NCBI GenBank assembly: GCA_002472275.1
Contig: DKRQ01000026.1
Location: forward strand, 62,001 to 126,000
Source of the DNA: Caryophanales bacterium UBA7278
Lineage (GTDB): Bacteria > Bacillota_I > Bacilli_A > RFN20 > CAG-826
Length of the DNA: 64,000 nucleotides
Direction of reading: 5' to 3'
A program made the position numbers and the translations under genes. Positions 40,103 through 47,255 of this stretch are shown here, in pieces. Position 1 is the first letter of the stretch, and each line of letters starts with the position of its first letter. The notes beneath the pieces are model-generated. The model saw only the letters and a list, made by a program, of their open reading frames with translations. It ran no database searches and was not told the origin of the DNA.

Positions 40103-40844
40103 GGTTTATAAAGGCACATTCGCCGCCCAAACCGACGTCGGCCGCGTCAGGGTGTCCAACGAGGACAGGGCCACCGTTTTGACTAATTCCAGCGGGGACG
40201 TTTTTCTTTGCGTCTGCGATGGGATGGGCGGGCAAAACAAAGGCGATTTCGCTTCGAGCCTAGCCATCGATTATCTCGTCGATGCTTTCAAAAACAAACG
40301 TAAAACCCCGCTCATTTTGACCAAATACTGGCTTAGGAAAGCGATTCGCTCGGTCAATTCCCTCATCTACAACCAAGCCTATGACAACCCCGTTTACAAG
40401 GATATGGGCACGACTTGCGTCGCCGTCTACATCCAAGGTGACAAGATGGTGGTGGCGAACCTCGGCGATTCCAGGGCCTATTCCTTTGGCATCCGCGGTT
40501 TGCGTAGGCTCACCTCCGACCAAACCTACGTGGACTATCTCTATAGGACCGGCAAGATTAGCGAGAGGGAAAGGGAATCCAGCCCCGAACGCCACGTCTT
40601 GATGAACGCGCTAGGCATCTATCCTTCCTGTTCCATGGATATCGAGGTCCAGCCCTATGAAGGCGAAGCGATCCTGCTTTGCTCCGACGGACTTTACAAC
40701 AACGTTTCGGAGCCGGAGATCCGCGCCGTTTTGCTAACCGACGAAAGAGCCGACCAAAAGGTCTCCTCTCTCATCAACGAAGCGAACGCAAATGGTGGCA
40801 GCGACAACGTCGGCATCGCGTATTGGGAGGCAATCAATGATTAA
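40092..40844 (+). CDS. prpC: PPM-family protein serine/threonine phosphatase
   Basis: 250 residues. The PP2C metal-binding motifs are in order: RVSNEDRA, CVCDGMGGQNKGD, GTTCVAVYIQGDKMVVANLGDSRAY, LLCSDGLYNNV, and GGSDNVGIAYW. In Bacillus PrpC dephosphorylates the targets of PrkC, and the two genes overlap here as well. AAAGGAGG lies before the ATG inside the end of rlmN. Confidence 0.95.
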   Translation: MPPKVYKGTFAAQTDVGRVRVSNEDRATVLTNSSGDVFLCVCDGMGGQNKGDFASSLAIDYLVDAFKNKRKTPLILTKYWLRKAIRSVNSLIYNQAYDNPVYKDMGTTCVAVYIQGDKMVVANLGDSRAYSFGIRGLRRLTSDQTYVDYLYRTGKISERERESSPERHVLMNALGIYPSCSMDIEVQPYEGEAILLCSDGLYNNVSEPEIRAVLLTDERADQKVSSLINEANANGGSDNVGIAYWEAIND

Positions 40845-41709
40845 GATCGGCGATAAGATCGATGATCGTTTTCGCATCGTCTCCCGCATCGCGACCGGGG
40901 GTATGGCGGACGTTTATGAGGCCAATGACCTCATTTTGAAGCGCATCGTTTCCCTCAAGGTCATGAAGGAAGACCTCCTCAAGAACCCCGAGAACTTCGA
41001 AAGGTTCAAAAACGAAACGGCCGCCGCGGCGAGCCTAAGCCATCCTAACATCGTTAAGGTCTACGCTTCCGGCGTCGTCGACGGGCGTCCTTACATGGCC
41101 AACGAATTCATCAAAGGCCAAACCCTTCGCGATAAGCTGAACTTTTCCTTCGCCCTTCCTCTTACCGACGCCTGCGAGGTCATGCTCCAATTGACCGCCG
41201 GCATCGACTACGTGCATAAACACGGCCTCGTCCATCGCGACATCAAGCCGGATAACCTCTTCTATATGTCTGATGGCACGTTGAAAATCACCGATTTCGG
41301 CATCGCCGCCCCAATCGGCAGCAAAGGAGAATCCGACGCGGTGCAGGGGACCATCTACTACGTTGCCCCCGAGGCCTTGATGGGCGAACCCGTTTCCATT
41401 GCTAGCGACATCTATTCGATGGGCGTCGTATTCTACGAAATCCTCACTGGCCAATTGCCCTTTGATGGCAAGAGCGTCGACGAAGTCGCCGTCAAGGTGA
41501 TGAAAAGGAGGATGATCGAGCCTTCCAAGGTGCTTCCGACCATCCCTAAGTCCATTGAGAAAATCATCATCACGGCGTGTAGGAAAAGGCCCGAGGAACG
41601 TTATCGTTCTGCGGCCGAGATGCATGACGCCATCATAGAAGCCATGGGTGACCGCGAGGGCTTCAAGGAAAGAAAGGGCCTGCTCTCCAGGATTTTCGGT
41701 TTCAAATGA
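40837..41709 (+). CDS. prkC: PrkC-like serine/threonine kinase without membrane or PASTA domains
   Basis: 290 residues. A complete Hanks-type kinase domain is present: glycine loop IATGGMADVYEA at 18-29, the ATP lysine in SLKVM (K41), LVHRDIKPDNLFY, ITDFGIAAP, and APEALMGEPVSIASDIYSMGVVFYEILTGQLPF. The protein ends shortly after the kinase fold (SRIFGFK). The membrane helix and extracellular PASTA repeats of PrkC (about 650 residues in Bacillus) are missing, and no remnant is seen downstream. It should therefore act in the cytoplasm without the muropeptide-sensing part. GGGAGG lies before the ATG, which overlaps the prpC stop. Confidence 0.92.
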   Translation: MIKIGDKIDDRFRIVSRIATGGMADVYEANDLILKRIVSLKVMKEDLLKNPENFERFKNETAAAASLSHPNIVKVYASGVVDGRPYMANEFIKGQTLRDKLNFSFALPLTDACEVMLQLTAGIDYVHKHGLVHRDIKPDNLFYMSDGTLKITDFGIAAPIGSKGESDAVQGTIYYVAPEALMGEPVSIASDIYSMGVVFYEILTGQLPFDGKSVDEVAVKVMKRRMIEPSKVLPTIPKSIEKIIITACRKRPEERYRSAAEMHDAIIEAMGDREGFKERKGLLSRIFGFK

Positions 41710-42374
41710 TGGGTAAGGTCATCGTCGCTCCATCCATATTGTCCGCCGATAGGAACAACCTCTCCTTTGAGGTCGCGAAGATGAAAAAGGCGGGCGCCGC
41801 CTTCATCCACCTCGACGTGATGGATGGGAAGTTCGTTCCTAACACCACCTTCGGACCCGAACTGGTGGCCCGCGTTAGCAGCGAGTTTTCCGATATCGTC
41901 AAGGATACGCATCTGATGATCGTCGATCCCCTGAAGCAAATCCCTGAATTTGCCAAAGCGGGTTCGGATTTGATCACGGTTCATCTTGAATCCTTCGATA
42001 GGGAAGAAGAGGTCTTTGAGGCCATTGATTCGATCCATCGTCATGGACTTAAGGCAGGACTTTCCATCAAACCCGCGACCGCCCCTGAGGCGATCGATGC
42101 CTTCTTGCCTAAACTCGACTTGGTCCTCGTGATGTCCGTCGAACCCGGGAAGGGCGGCCAGGCATTCATGGAAAATTCCCTAGATAAAATCGCCTATTTC
42201 AAGAAAAAACGGGACTTTTGCGGCTATTCTTACCTGATTGAGGTCGATGGCGGTATCAACGCCGAAACCGCGAAAAGGACCGTGGAAGCGGGCGTCGATG
42301 TGCTCGTCGCTGGCTCTTATCTATATGGCCATGAGGATTATGAAGAACGCGTGAGGGGGTTACTTGAATTATGA
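41706..42374 (+). CDS. rpe: Ribulose-phosphate 3-epimerase
   Basis: 222 residues, a TIM barrel. It interconverts ribulose 5-phosphate and xylulose 5-phosphate in the pentose phosphate pathway. Family motifs are VAPSILSADRNNL, FIHLDVMDGKFVPN, HLMI, VMSVEPGKGGQAFM and EVDGGINAETA. The ATG overlaps the prkC stop. In Bacillus rsgA stands between prkC and rpe; it is absent here. Confidence 0.97.
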   Translation: MMGKVIVAPSILSADRNNLSFEVAKMKKAGAAFIHLDVMDGKFVPNTTFGPELVARVSSEFSDIVKDTHLMIVDPLKQIPEFAKAGSDLITVHLESFDREEEVFEAIDSIHRHGLKAGLSIKPATAPEAIDAFLPKLDLVLVMSVEPGKGGQAFMENSLDKIAYFKKKRDFCGYSYLIEVDGGINAETAKRTVEAGVDVLVAGSYLYGHEDYEERVRGLLEL

Positions 42375-43066
42375 AGGGGCAGGAAGCCGCTTTCCTGGTG
42401 GGACTACTCATCCTCGAGGTGATTCTTTTCCTCGCCCTTTGGCTAGCGGGGCAAATCGTCTACCGCAAAAGAAGCGAGGAACGTTATAGCATCCTGACCC
42501 ATTTCCCCTTCGAACTCGTGGGGGAGGGCGTTCAGGCCTCTCCTTTGCTTAGGGTCTTGGCGGTTGCCTATAGCTCCGTCGACGCGCTTTGCTTTGCCTA
42601 TCCCTTGCTTTGCGGCGATCGCTTTTTGGTCATCAACCCTCTTTTGATTCTCATCCTCGCCTTGGCCATGGCGAAGGCCCTTGCCACGATTGGCATCTTC
42701 TTTGTTCCCGCCTACCATTTCAAGACGCATCTGCTTTGCTTCGTCTTCTTAGGGACCCTCACGGTTCTTTCCTCGGTCTCATGCGCGAGCGCGTTCCTCA
42801 ATCTACACGCGATGTCGGAGACCATCCCGACGATTTTCGCGGTGATCCTTTTCGTCTTCGCCGCCTTTGGCCTCGTCGTGATGCTTAATCCCAAGCTATC
42901 CAAATGGACGCAGATGAATCTCGAAGTAGGGGAGGACGGTTCGATGAACCCGATTCGGCCTAAACCGTTCCCCTTGGCCTTTGCCGAGTGGTCCTTCATC
43001 CTCGTCGGCATGCTCATCGCCCTTACCTATGTCTTAGGATTAGGGTTAGTCATCATCAGCTTATGA
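42371..43066 (+). CDS. Polytopic membrane protein of unknown function
   Basis: 231 residues with about six hydrophobic segments (near 8-30, 60-80, 85-110, 115-140, 152-172 and 203-230) and a short basic loop after the first (YRKRSEER). No family is recognised. Its start overlaps the rpe stop (ATGA), so it is the last gene of the cluster. A bidirectional terminator follows at once. In Bacillus thiN occupies this position, but there is no resemblance. Confidence 0.6.
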   Translation: MKGQEAAFLVGLLILEVILFLALWLAGQIVYRKRSEERYSILTHFPFELVGEGVQASPLLRVLAVAYSSVDALCFAYPLLCGDRFLVINPLLILILALAMAKALATIGIFFVPAYHFKTHLLCFVFLGTLTVLSSVSCASAFLNLHAMSETIPTIFAVILFVFAAFGLVVMLNPKLSKWTQMNLEVGEDGSMNPIRPKPFPLAFAEWSFILVGMLIALTYVLGLGLVIISL

Positions 43067-43068
43067 AG

Positions 43069-43098
43069 AAAAAGACAGCCTCGACGGGCTGTCTTTTC
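43069..43098. terminator. Bidirectional intrinsic terminator
   Basis: Stem AAAGACAGCC / GGCTGTCTTT with T runs on both strands. It ends the rpe operon (plus) and rpmB (minus). Confidence 0.85.
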
Positions 43099-43112
43099 TA
43101 GTTGAACGTTGC

Positions 43113-43325
43113 TTATTCGGCTTCTTTCTTAGAAGCGGCCTTGACGGTCTTGTTCCAAGTGCGATAGGCACGGGTAGACATTTTGACCACGACCGTTTTG
43201 CCATCGATCTCGATTTTGCGCTTCTGGAGATTGACGTTCCAGCGACGGCGGGTGGCCCTCAGAGAGTGGCTACGAGCGTTTCCGCTGACCGGTCCTTTAC
43301 CGGTGATGGGGCAATATCTGGACAT
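43113..43325 (-). CDS. rpmB: Ribosomal protein L28
   Basis: 70 residues. The N-terminus SRYCPITGKGPVSGNARSHSLRATRRRWNVNLQ is characteristic of bL28. Only the first of the zinc-ribbon cysteines is clear. The start at 43325 fits the family and the AGAGGTG ribosome site; the longer open frame to 43391 runs into the promoter. In Bacillus rpmB lies near the prkC-rpe cluster in the opposite direction, as here. Confidence 0.95.
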   Translation of the reverse strand: MSRYCPITGKGPVSGNARSHSLRATRRRWNVNLQKRKIEIDGKTVVVKMSTRAYRTWNKTVKAASKKEAE

Positions 43326-43358
43326 GTTTTCACCTCTTGCGCTCTTAGCGCGGAGAGA

Positions 43359-43387
43359 AATATACCATATTTCCCACTGAGGGTAAA
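43359..43387 (-). promoter_or_regulatory. Promoter of rpmB
   Basis: On the minus strand TTTACC, 17 bases, TATATT with a TGG extension. The leader of about 27 bases has a GCGC/GCGC mini-hairpin before the ribosome site. Confidence 0.65.
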
Positions 43388-43431
43388 ACAAAAAAGAAAA
43401 TAGTTTTCGCGGGGGCCCAAAATCCCCATCG

Positions 43432-43488
43432 CTTTTTCAATGAAAAAGGCCCCTTATAGGAGGATGAAAGGCTTTTCTAACGAAAAGC
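43432..43488. repeat. Tandem dyads upstream of the glycogen operon
   Basis: Two inverted repeats stand side by side: CTTTTTCA-A-TGAAAAAG (43432-43448) and GCTTTTC-TAAC-GAAAAGC (43471-43488). The second overlaps a cre-like core (AAAAGCGTTTAC) next to the glgC -35. They may be operators, or the first may be a weak terminator-like hairpin. Confidence 0.45.
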
Positions 43489-43489
43489 G

Positions 43490-43519
43490 TTTACCCCGCC
43501 CTCATGATTGCTTTACACT
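43490..43519 (+). promoter_or_regulatory. Promoter of the glycogen operon, leaderless arrangement
   Basis: TTTACC, 18 bases, TACACT, six bases, ATG at 43526. No ribosome site is present. Confidence 0.6.
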
Positions 43520-43525
43520 TTAGCC

Positions 43526-44662
43526 ATGTCTACTAAAATCGCAGCGATGATTCTGGCCGGGGGTAAGGGAACCCGCCTCTTGGCTTTGACGCGCAAAACA
43601 GCAAAACCAGCGGTTTCCTATGGTGGGAAGTATCGTATTATCGACTTCCCGCTTTCCAACTGCGCCAACTCGGGCATCAACCACGTCGGCGTCTTGACCC
43701 AGTACGAATCGAGCGAGCTCAATTCCTACATCGGCAACGGCAAGAACTGGGGCCTTAACGGGGTCAACGCATTGACCTCCGTGTTGTCTCCAAAAGAGAC
43801 AGAAGAAGGTTCTTCTTGGTATAAAGGCACCGCCGACGCCATCTACCAAAACCTCGATTGGCTCGATTCCATCGCCCCCGAATACGTGCTTATCCTCTCT
43901 GGCGACCACATCTATTGCCAGACCTTCGACGCGATGCTCGAAAGGCACATTTCCTCCAAGGCCGAACTCACCATCTCGGTGATCGAGGTCCCCTGGGAGG
44001 AAGCCTCCCGCTTTGGCATCCTCGAAGTCGATAAGGACGACATGGTCACCGCCTTCAAGGAAAAACCGAAGAACCCCAAGAGCAACCTCGCCTCGATGGG
44101 CATCTACATCTTCACCTACAAGTCACTTAAGTCCATGCTCATCGCCGACGCCAAGGATCCCGAATCCGACCACGACTTCGGCAAGAACATCATCCCCGGA
44201 ATGCTCGAGGCAGGCCGCCGCATCGCCGTCCATCGCTTCATCGGCTATTGGAGGGACGTCGGAACGCTCACCTCGCTCCACGAAGCCAACATGGATTTGC
44301 TTCTTTCGGGTGACCCCGGCACGAACATCTACACGGTGCAGGGCAACCTCCACATCTATTCAGAGGACACCTTGGATTACCCCCAATACCTCGGTCCTAG
44401 GGCCAACGTCTCCGATTGCCTTATCAACCAAGGCGCGACCATCCTAGGCTCGGTCAACCATTGCGTCATCTCCTCCGGCGTCGTCGTCGAGGAAGGCGCG
44501 GAATGCCATAACGCCGTCATCATGGAACGGGCCATCATCAAAAAAGGCGCCAAGATCTATGACTGCGTCATCGCCCCCGATACCGTCGTCGAAGGCGACG
44601 TGAGGGTCAACGAAGAAAGAGACGGAATCGTCCTATACGCGAAAGGAAGGATCTATCGATGA
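43526..44662 (+). CDS. glgC: Glucose-1-phosphate adenylyltransferase, catalytic subunit
   Basis: 378 residues. It makes ADP-glucose from glucose 1-phosphate and ATP, the committed step of glycogen synthesis. The pyrophosphorylase motif MILAGGKGTRLLALT is at 9-21, followed by KPAVSYGGKYRIIDFPLSNC, LSGDHIY and the C-terminal left-handed beta-helix. A longer frame starts at 43508, but ATG 43526 is preferred because the promoter puts the transcript start there and the family begins there. It is the first gene of glgC-glgD-glgA with ATGA overlaps. Confidence 0.96.
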   Translation: MSTKIAAMILAGGKGTRLLALTRKTAKPAVSYGGKYRIIDFPLSNCANSGINHVGVLTQYESSELNSYIGNGKNWGLNGVNALTSVLSPKETEEGSSWYKGTADAIYQNLDWLDSIAPEYVLILSGDHIYCQTFDAMLERHISSKAELTISVIEVPWEEASRFGILEVDKDDMVTAFKEKPKNPKSNLASMGIYIFTYKSLKSMLIADAKDPESDHDFGKNIIPGMLEAGRRIAVHRFIGYWRDVGTLTSLHEANMDLLLSGDPGTNIYTVQGNLHIYSEDTLDYPQYLGPRANVSDCLINQGATILGSVNHCVISSGVVVEEGAECHNAVIMERAIIKKGAKIYDCVIAPDTVVEGDVRVNEERDGIVLYAKGRIYR

Positions 44663-45780
44663 AAAACGTCATCGGAATGGTCAATTTCCATTCCTCCCCA
44701 GAAATCCCGCCCCTGACGGATCAGAGGGCGCTAGGCTCCACCTCCTTCCTAGGACGTTACGCTTTCTGCGACTTCGCCCTCTCCAATCTCTGCAACTCGG
44801 AGATTTCCACGGTCGGACTCCTCGTCAAGGAACACCAACGCTCCATTTTGAAGCACCTCGGTTCCCTTGACTTCTGGCTGACCAACACCAAGATCGGCAA
44901 GACCGTCGTCATGTATAACGAGGAGGCCCATTTCTCCCCCGAGACCAACACCGACCTCAATAACATCCGCGTCAACGATTGGCTGATCTACGATTCCCCG
45001 GCTTCGATCATCGTGATCGTGCCCGCCCACCTCGTCATCTCCCTTGATCTCCGTCCTTACATCAAGGAGCACATCGAGAAACAAAGGAAGGTCACCTTCA
45101 TTGCCAAGCCGATCGATAATCCGTCGGAGGGCTATCTAGGTTCCTATCTATTCGAGACCGATGAGGAGGGGAACGTCCTTTCCGCGAAGCGGAACGATGG
45201 CTCTTCCCACACTCCGGCCTTAGCTTCCTTAGGCATTTTCATCGTGAACCGCTCGGTCCTCTTCGACGCCGTCCATGACCCAGCCGCCATCAGGGCCAGG
45301 ATGGACGTAGAGAGCAAGCTTTTGGAAGTCGGCCTCATCGAGAAACGTGGCTACGTTGTGAGCCGTTACGAGGGCTTTGCCCGCTATATCGATAGCTTCC
45401 AGCATTACATGGACTATAGCCTTTCCTTCCTCCAAAAGAAGGATGCGGACGAGATCTTCAAGAAGAACTGGCCGATCTACACGCTTACCCACGATTCCAT
45501 TCCCGCCGTTTATGGCGAGGAGGCACGTGTCCAGAATTCCTACGTTGCTAACGGGGCGATCATCGAGGGGACCGTCATCAACTCGATCATTTCCCGTAAG
45601 GTGACCATCGCCAAAGGAGCGGTGGTCCGCGACTCCATCATCTTCTCCTCGGCGCGTATCGAGCAAGGGGCTAAGGTTTCCAACGCCCTCATCGACAAGC
45701 ACGCGGTGATTTCCGCGGGCCACACGATCAAAGGCAGCAAGAACGCGCCGATCTACCTCAAGCAAGGGGGCAGATTATGA
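44659..45780 (+). CDS. glgD: GlgD subunit of glucose-1-phosphate adenylyltransferase
   Basis: 373 residues. It is homologous to GlgC along its length (GRYAFCDFALSNLCNSEI, VIVPAHLV, C-terminal beta-helix). The GGxGTRL nucleotide loop of GlgC is replaced by FHSSPEIPPLTDQRALGS, as is normal for the regulatory GlgD subunit of Firmicutes, which forms a hetero-oligomer with GlgC. The ATG overlaps the glgC stop and the stop overlaps the glgA start. Confidence 0.95.
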   Translation: MKNVIGMVNFHSSPEIPPLTDQRALGSTSFLGRYAFCDFALSNLCNSEISTVGLLVKEHQRSILKHLGSLDFWLTNTKIGKTVVMYNEEAHFSPETNTDLNNIRVNDWLIYDSPASIIVIVPAHLVISLDLRPYIKEHIEKQRKVTFIAKPIDNPSEGYLGSYLFETDEEGNVLSAKRNDGSSHTPALASLGIFIVNRSVLFDAVHDPAAIRARMDVESKLLEVGLIEKRGYVVSRYEGFARYIDSFQHYMDYSLSFLQKKDADEIFKKNWPIYTLTHDSIPAVYGEEARVQNSYVANGAIIEGTVINSIISRKVTIAKGAVVRDSIIFSSARIEQGAKVSNALIDKHAVISAGHTIKGSKNAPIYLKQGGRL

Positions 45781-47210
45781 AGATCGCGATGGTCGCATCG
45801 GAAATCAATCCCCTTTGCAAATCCGGCGGCCTGGCCGACGTCGTCTACGCGCTATCGAAAGAACTCGTCGTCTCCGGCGAGGAAGTCATCTGCGTCCTTC
45901 CCTTCTACAAATCCATCAAGGACGCGGCCACCCTCAAATTCGCCAGGGTCGGCACCTTCACGGTGAACGTCGGTTGGCGTAGGGTCGACGCGAACGTCTA
46001 CAAAACCTACATCGACGGCATCCTCTATTACCTCATCGACAACGAGACCTATTTCGGCCGCGATTCCCTCTATGGCTATTTCGACGATGGCGAAAGGTTC
46101 GCCTTCTTCACAATGGCCGCGGCTGGCCTATTCGAATTCGTCGGCTTCAAACCCGACGTCATTCATATCCACGATTGGCAGCCTGGCATGTTGCCAGTGG
46201 TGGTGAGGGAAGGCCTTTTCCCTTATGTGGCGGATTCCAAGTTTGTCCTCACCATCCATAACGAAGCGTTCCAAGGGATGCTCGACCGTTATTTCCTCAA
46301 CGATTTCTATTGCCTATCGGATTACCTCTACGATTGCGGCGCGGTCCGCTTCTACGACCAGGTGTCCACCCTCAAGGCCGCGATCGTCTATTGCGACAAG
46401 GTCACGACCGTTTCGCCCTCCCACGCCAAAGAACTCCTCACCGAGGTCGGCGGCAAAGGGCTTCATGAGGTTTTGGCCCAAAAAGGCGAGGATTTCGTTG
46501 GCATCGTCAACGGCATCGACCAAGGCGAATGGGATCCTTCTTCCGATCCATTCATCGTCAAAAATTATGGGCCAAATGCCTTCAAAACCGCCAAAAAAGA
46601 CTGCAAAACCCACCTCCTTTCCTCGTTTGGGATGGATGTGAGCGAGAGCAAACCCGTCTATGGCATCGTCAGCAGATTGACGAGCCAAAAGGGCCTCGGC
46701 CTCGTTTTGTCTAGCGTCGAGGGAATCGTCAAAAGGGGCGGCGCCCTCGTGGTGCTAGGCTCGGGCGAATATGACTTGGAGCAGGCTTTTGAATCGCTTC
46801 ACCGCCAATACCCGAAACAGGTCGGCTATTACCGTGGCTATTCCTTCCAGCTCGCCCATGACATCTATGCCGGCGCCGATTTCTTCCTGATGCCCTCTTT
46901 GTTCGAACCCTGCGGCATCGGGCAGATGATCGCGGAACGCTACGGCACCCTTCCCATCGTTAGGGAGACCGGCGGACTCAAGGACACCGTCGTCGCCTAT
47001 CGCGGGAATAACGCTAGCGAGGCGACTGGCTTCTCCTTCGCCGATTTCGATTTGGGCGGCATCTCCTATGCGATCGAACTCGCCGAAAAGACGATGAAGG
47101 ACAAAAAGACCTTTGGCGCCCTCGTCAAAAACGCCCTCCGAGCCGACCATTCCTGGGCCAAACCCTGCCGCGAATACCTGAACCTTTATCTCGCGGCGAT
47201 CGGCCGTTAA
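45777..47210 (+). CDS. glgA: Glycogen synthase (ADP-glucose)
   Basis: 477 residues, GT5 family. It extends alpha-1,4-glucan from ADP-glucose. The ADP-glucose-binding KSGGLADVV is at about 15-23, HIHDWQPGMLP in the N-domain, and IYAGADFFLMPSLFEPCGIGQM with the catalytic E in the C-domain. It is the last gene of the operon. Branching enzyme (glgB) and phosphorylase (glgP) are not in the window. Confidence 0.97.
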   Translation: MKIAMVASEINPLCKSGGLADVVYALSKELVVSGEEVICVLPFYKSIKDAATLKFARVGTFTVNVGWRRVDANVYKTYIDGILYYLIDNETYFGRDSLYGYFDDGERFAFFTMAAAGLFEFVGFKPDVIHIHDWQPGMLPVVVREGLFPYVADSKFVLTIHNEAFQGMLDRYFLNDFYCLSDYLYDCGAVRFYDQVSTLKAAIVYCDKVTTVSPSHAKELLTEVGGKGLHEVLAQKGEDFVGIVNGIDQGEWDPSSDPFIVKNYGPNAFKTAKKDCKTHLLSSFGMDVSESKPVYGIVSRLTSQKGLGLVLSSVEGIVKRGGALVVLGSGEYDLEQAFESLHRQYPKQVGYYRGYSFQLAHDIYAGADFFLMPSLFEPCGIGQMIAERYGTLPIVRETGGLKDTVVAYRGNNASEATGFSFADFDLGGISYAIELAEKTMKDKKTFGALVKNALRADHSWAKPCREYLNLYLAAIGR

Positions 47211-47217
47211 TCTCCAT

Positions 47218-47247
47218 CTTTCTTAAGAAAGCGTTCTGCCCTATAAT
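47218..47247 (+). promoter_or_regulatory. Promoter of leuS with palindrome over the -35
   Basis: TTTCTT, 17 bases, TATAAT, eight bases, ATG at 47256, without a ribosome site. The perfect palindrome CTTTCTTAAGAAAG (47218-47231) covers the -35. Confidence 0.55.
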
Positions 47248-47255
47248 GCGCTGGT

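Noticed and set aside
47211..47255. T-box leader before leuS (and before tyrS)
   Set aside because: The gaps are only 45 and 29 bases, far too short for a T-box.
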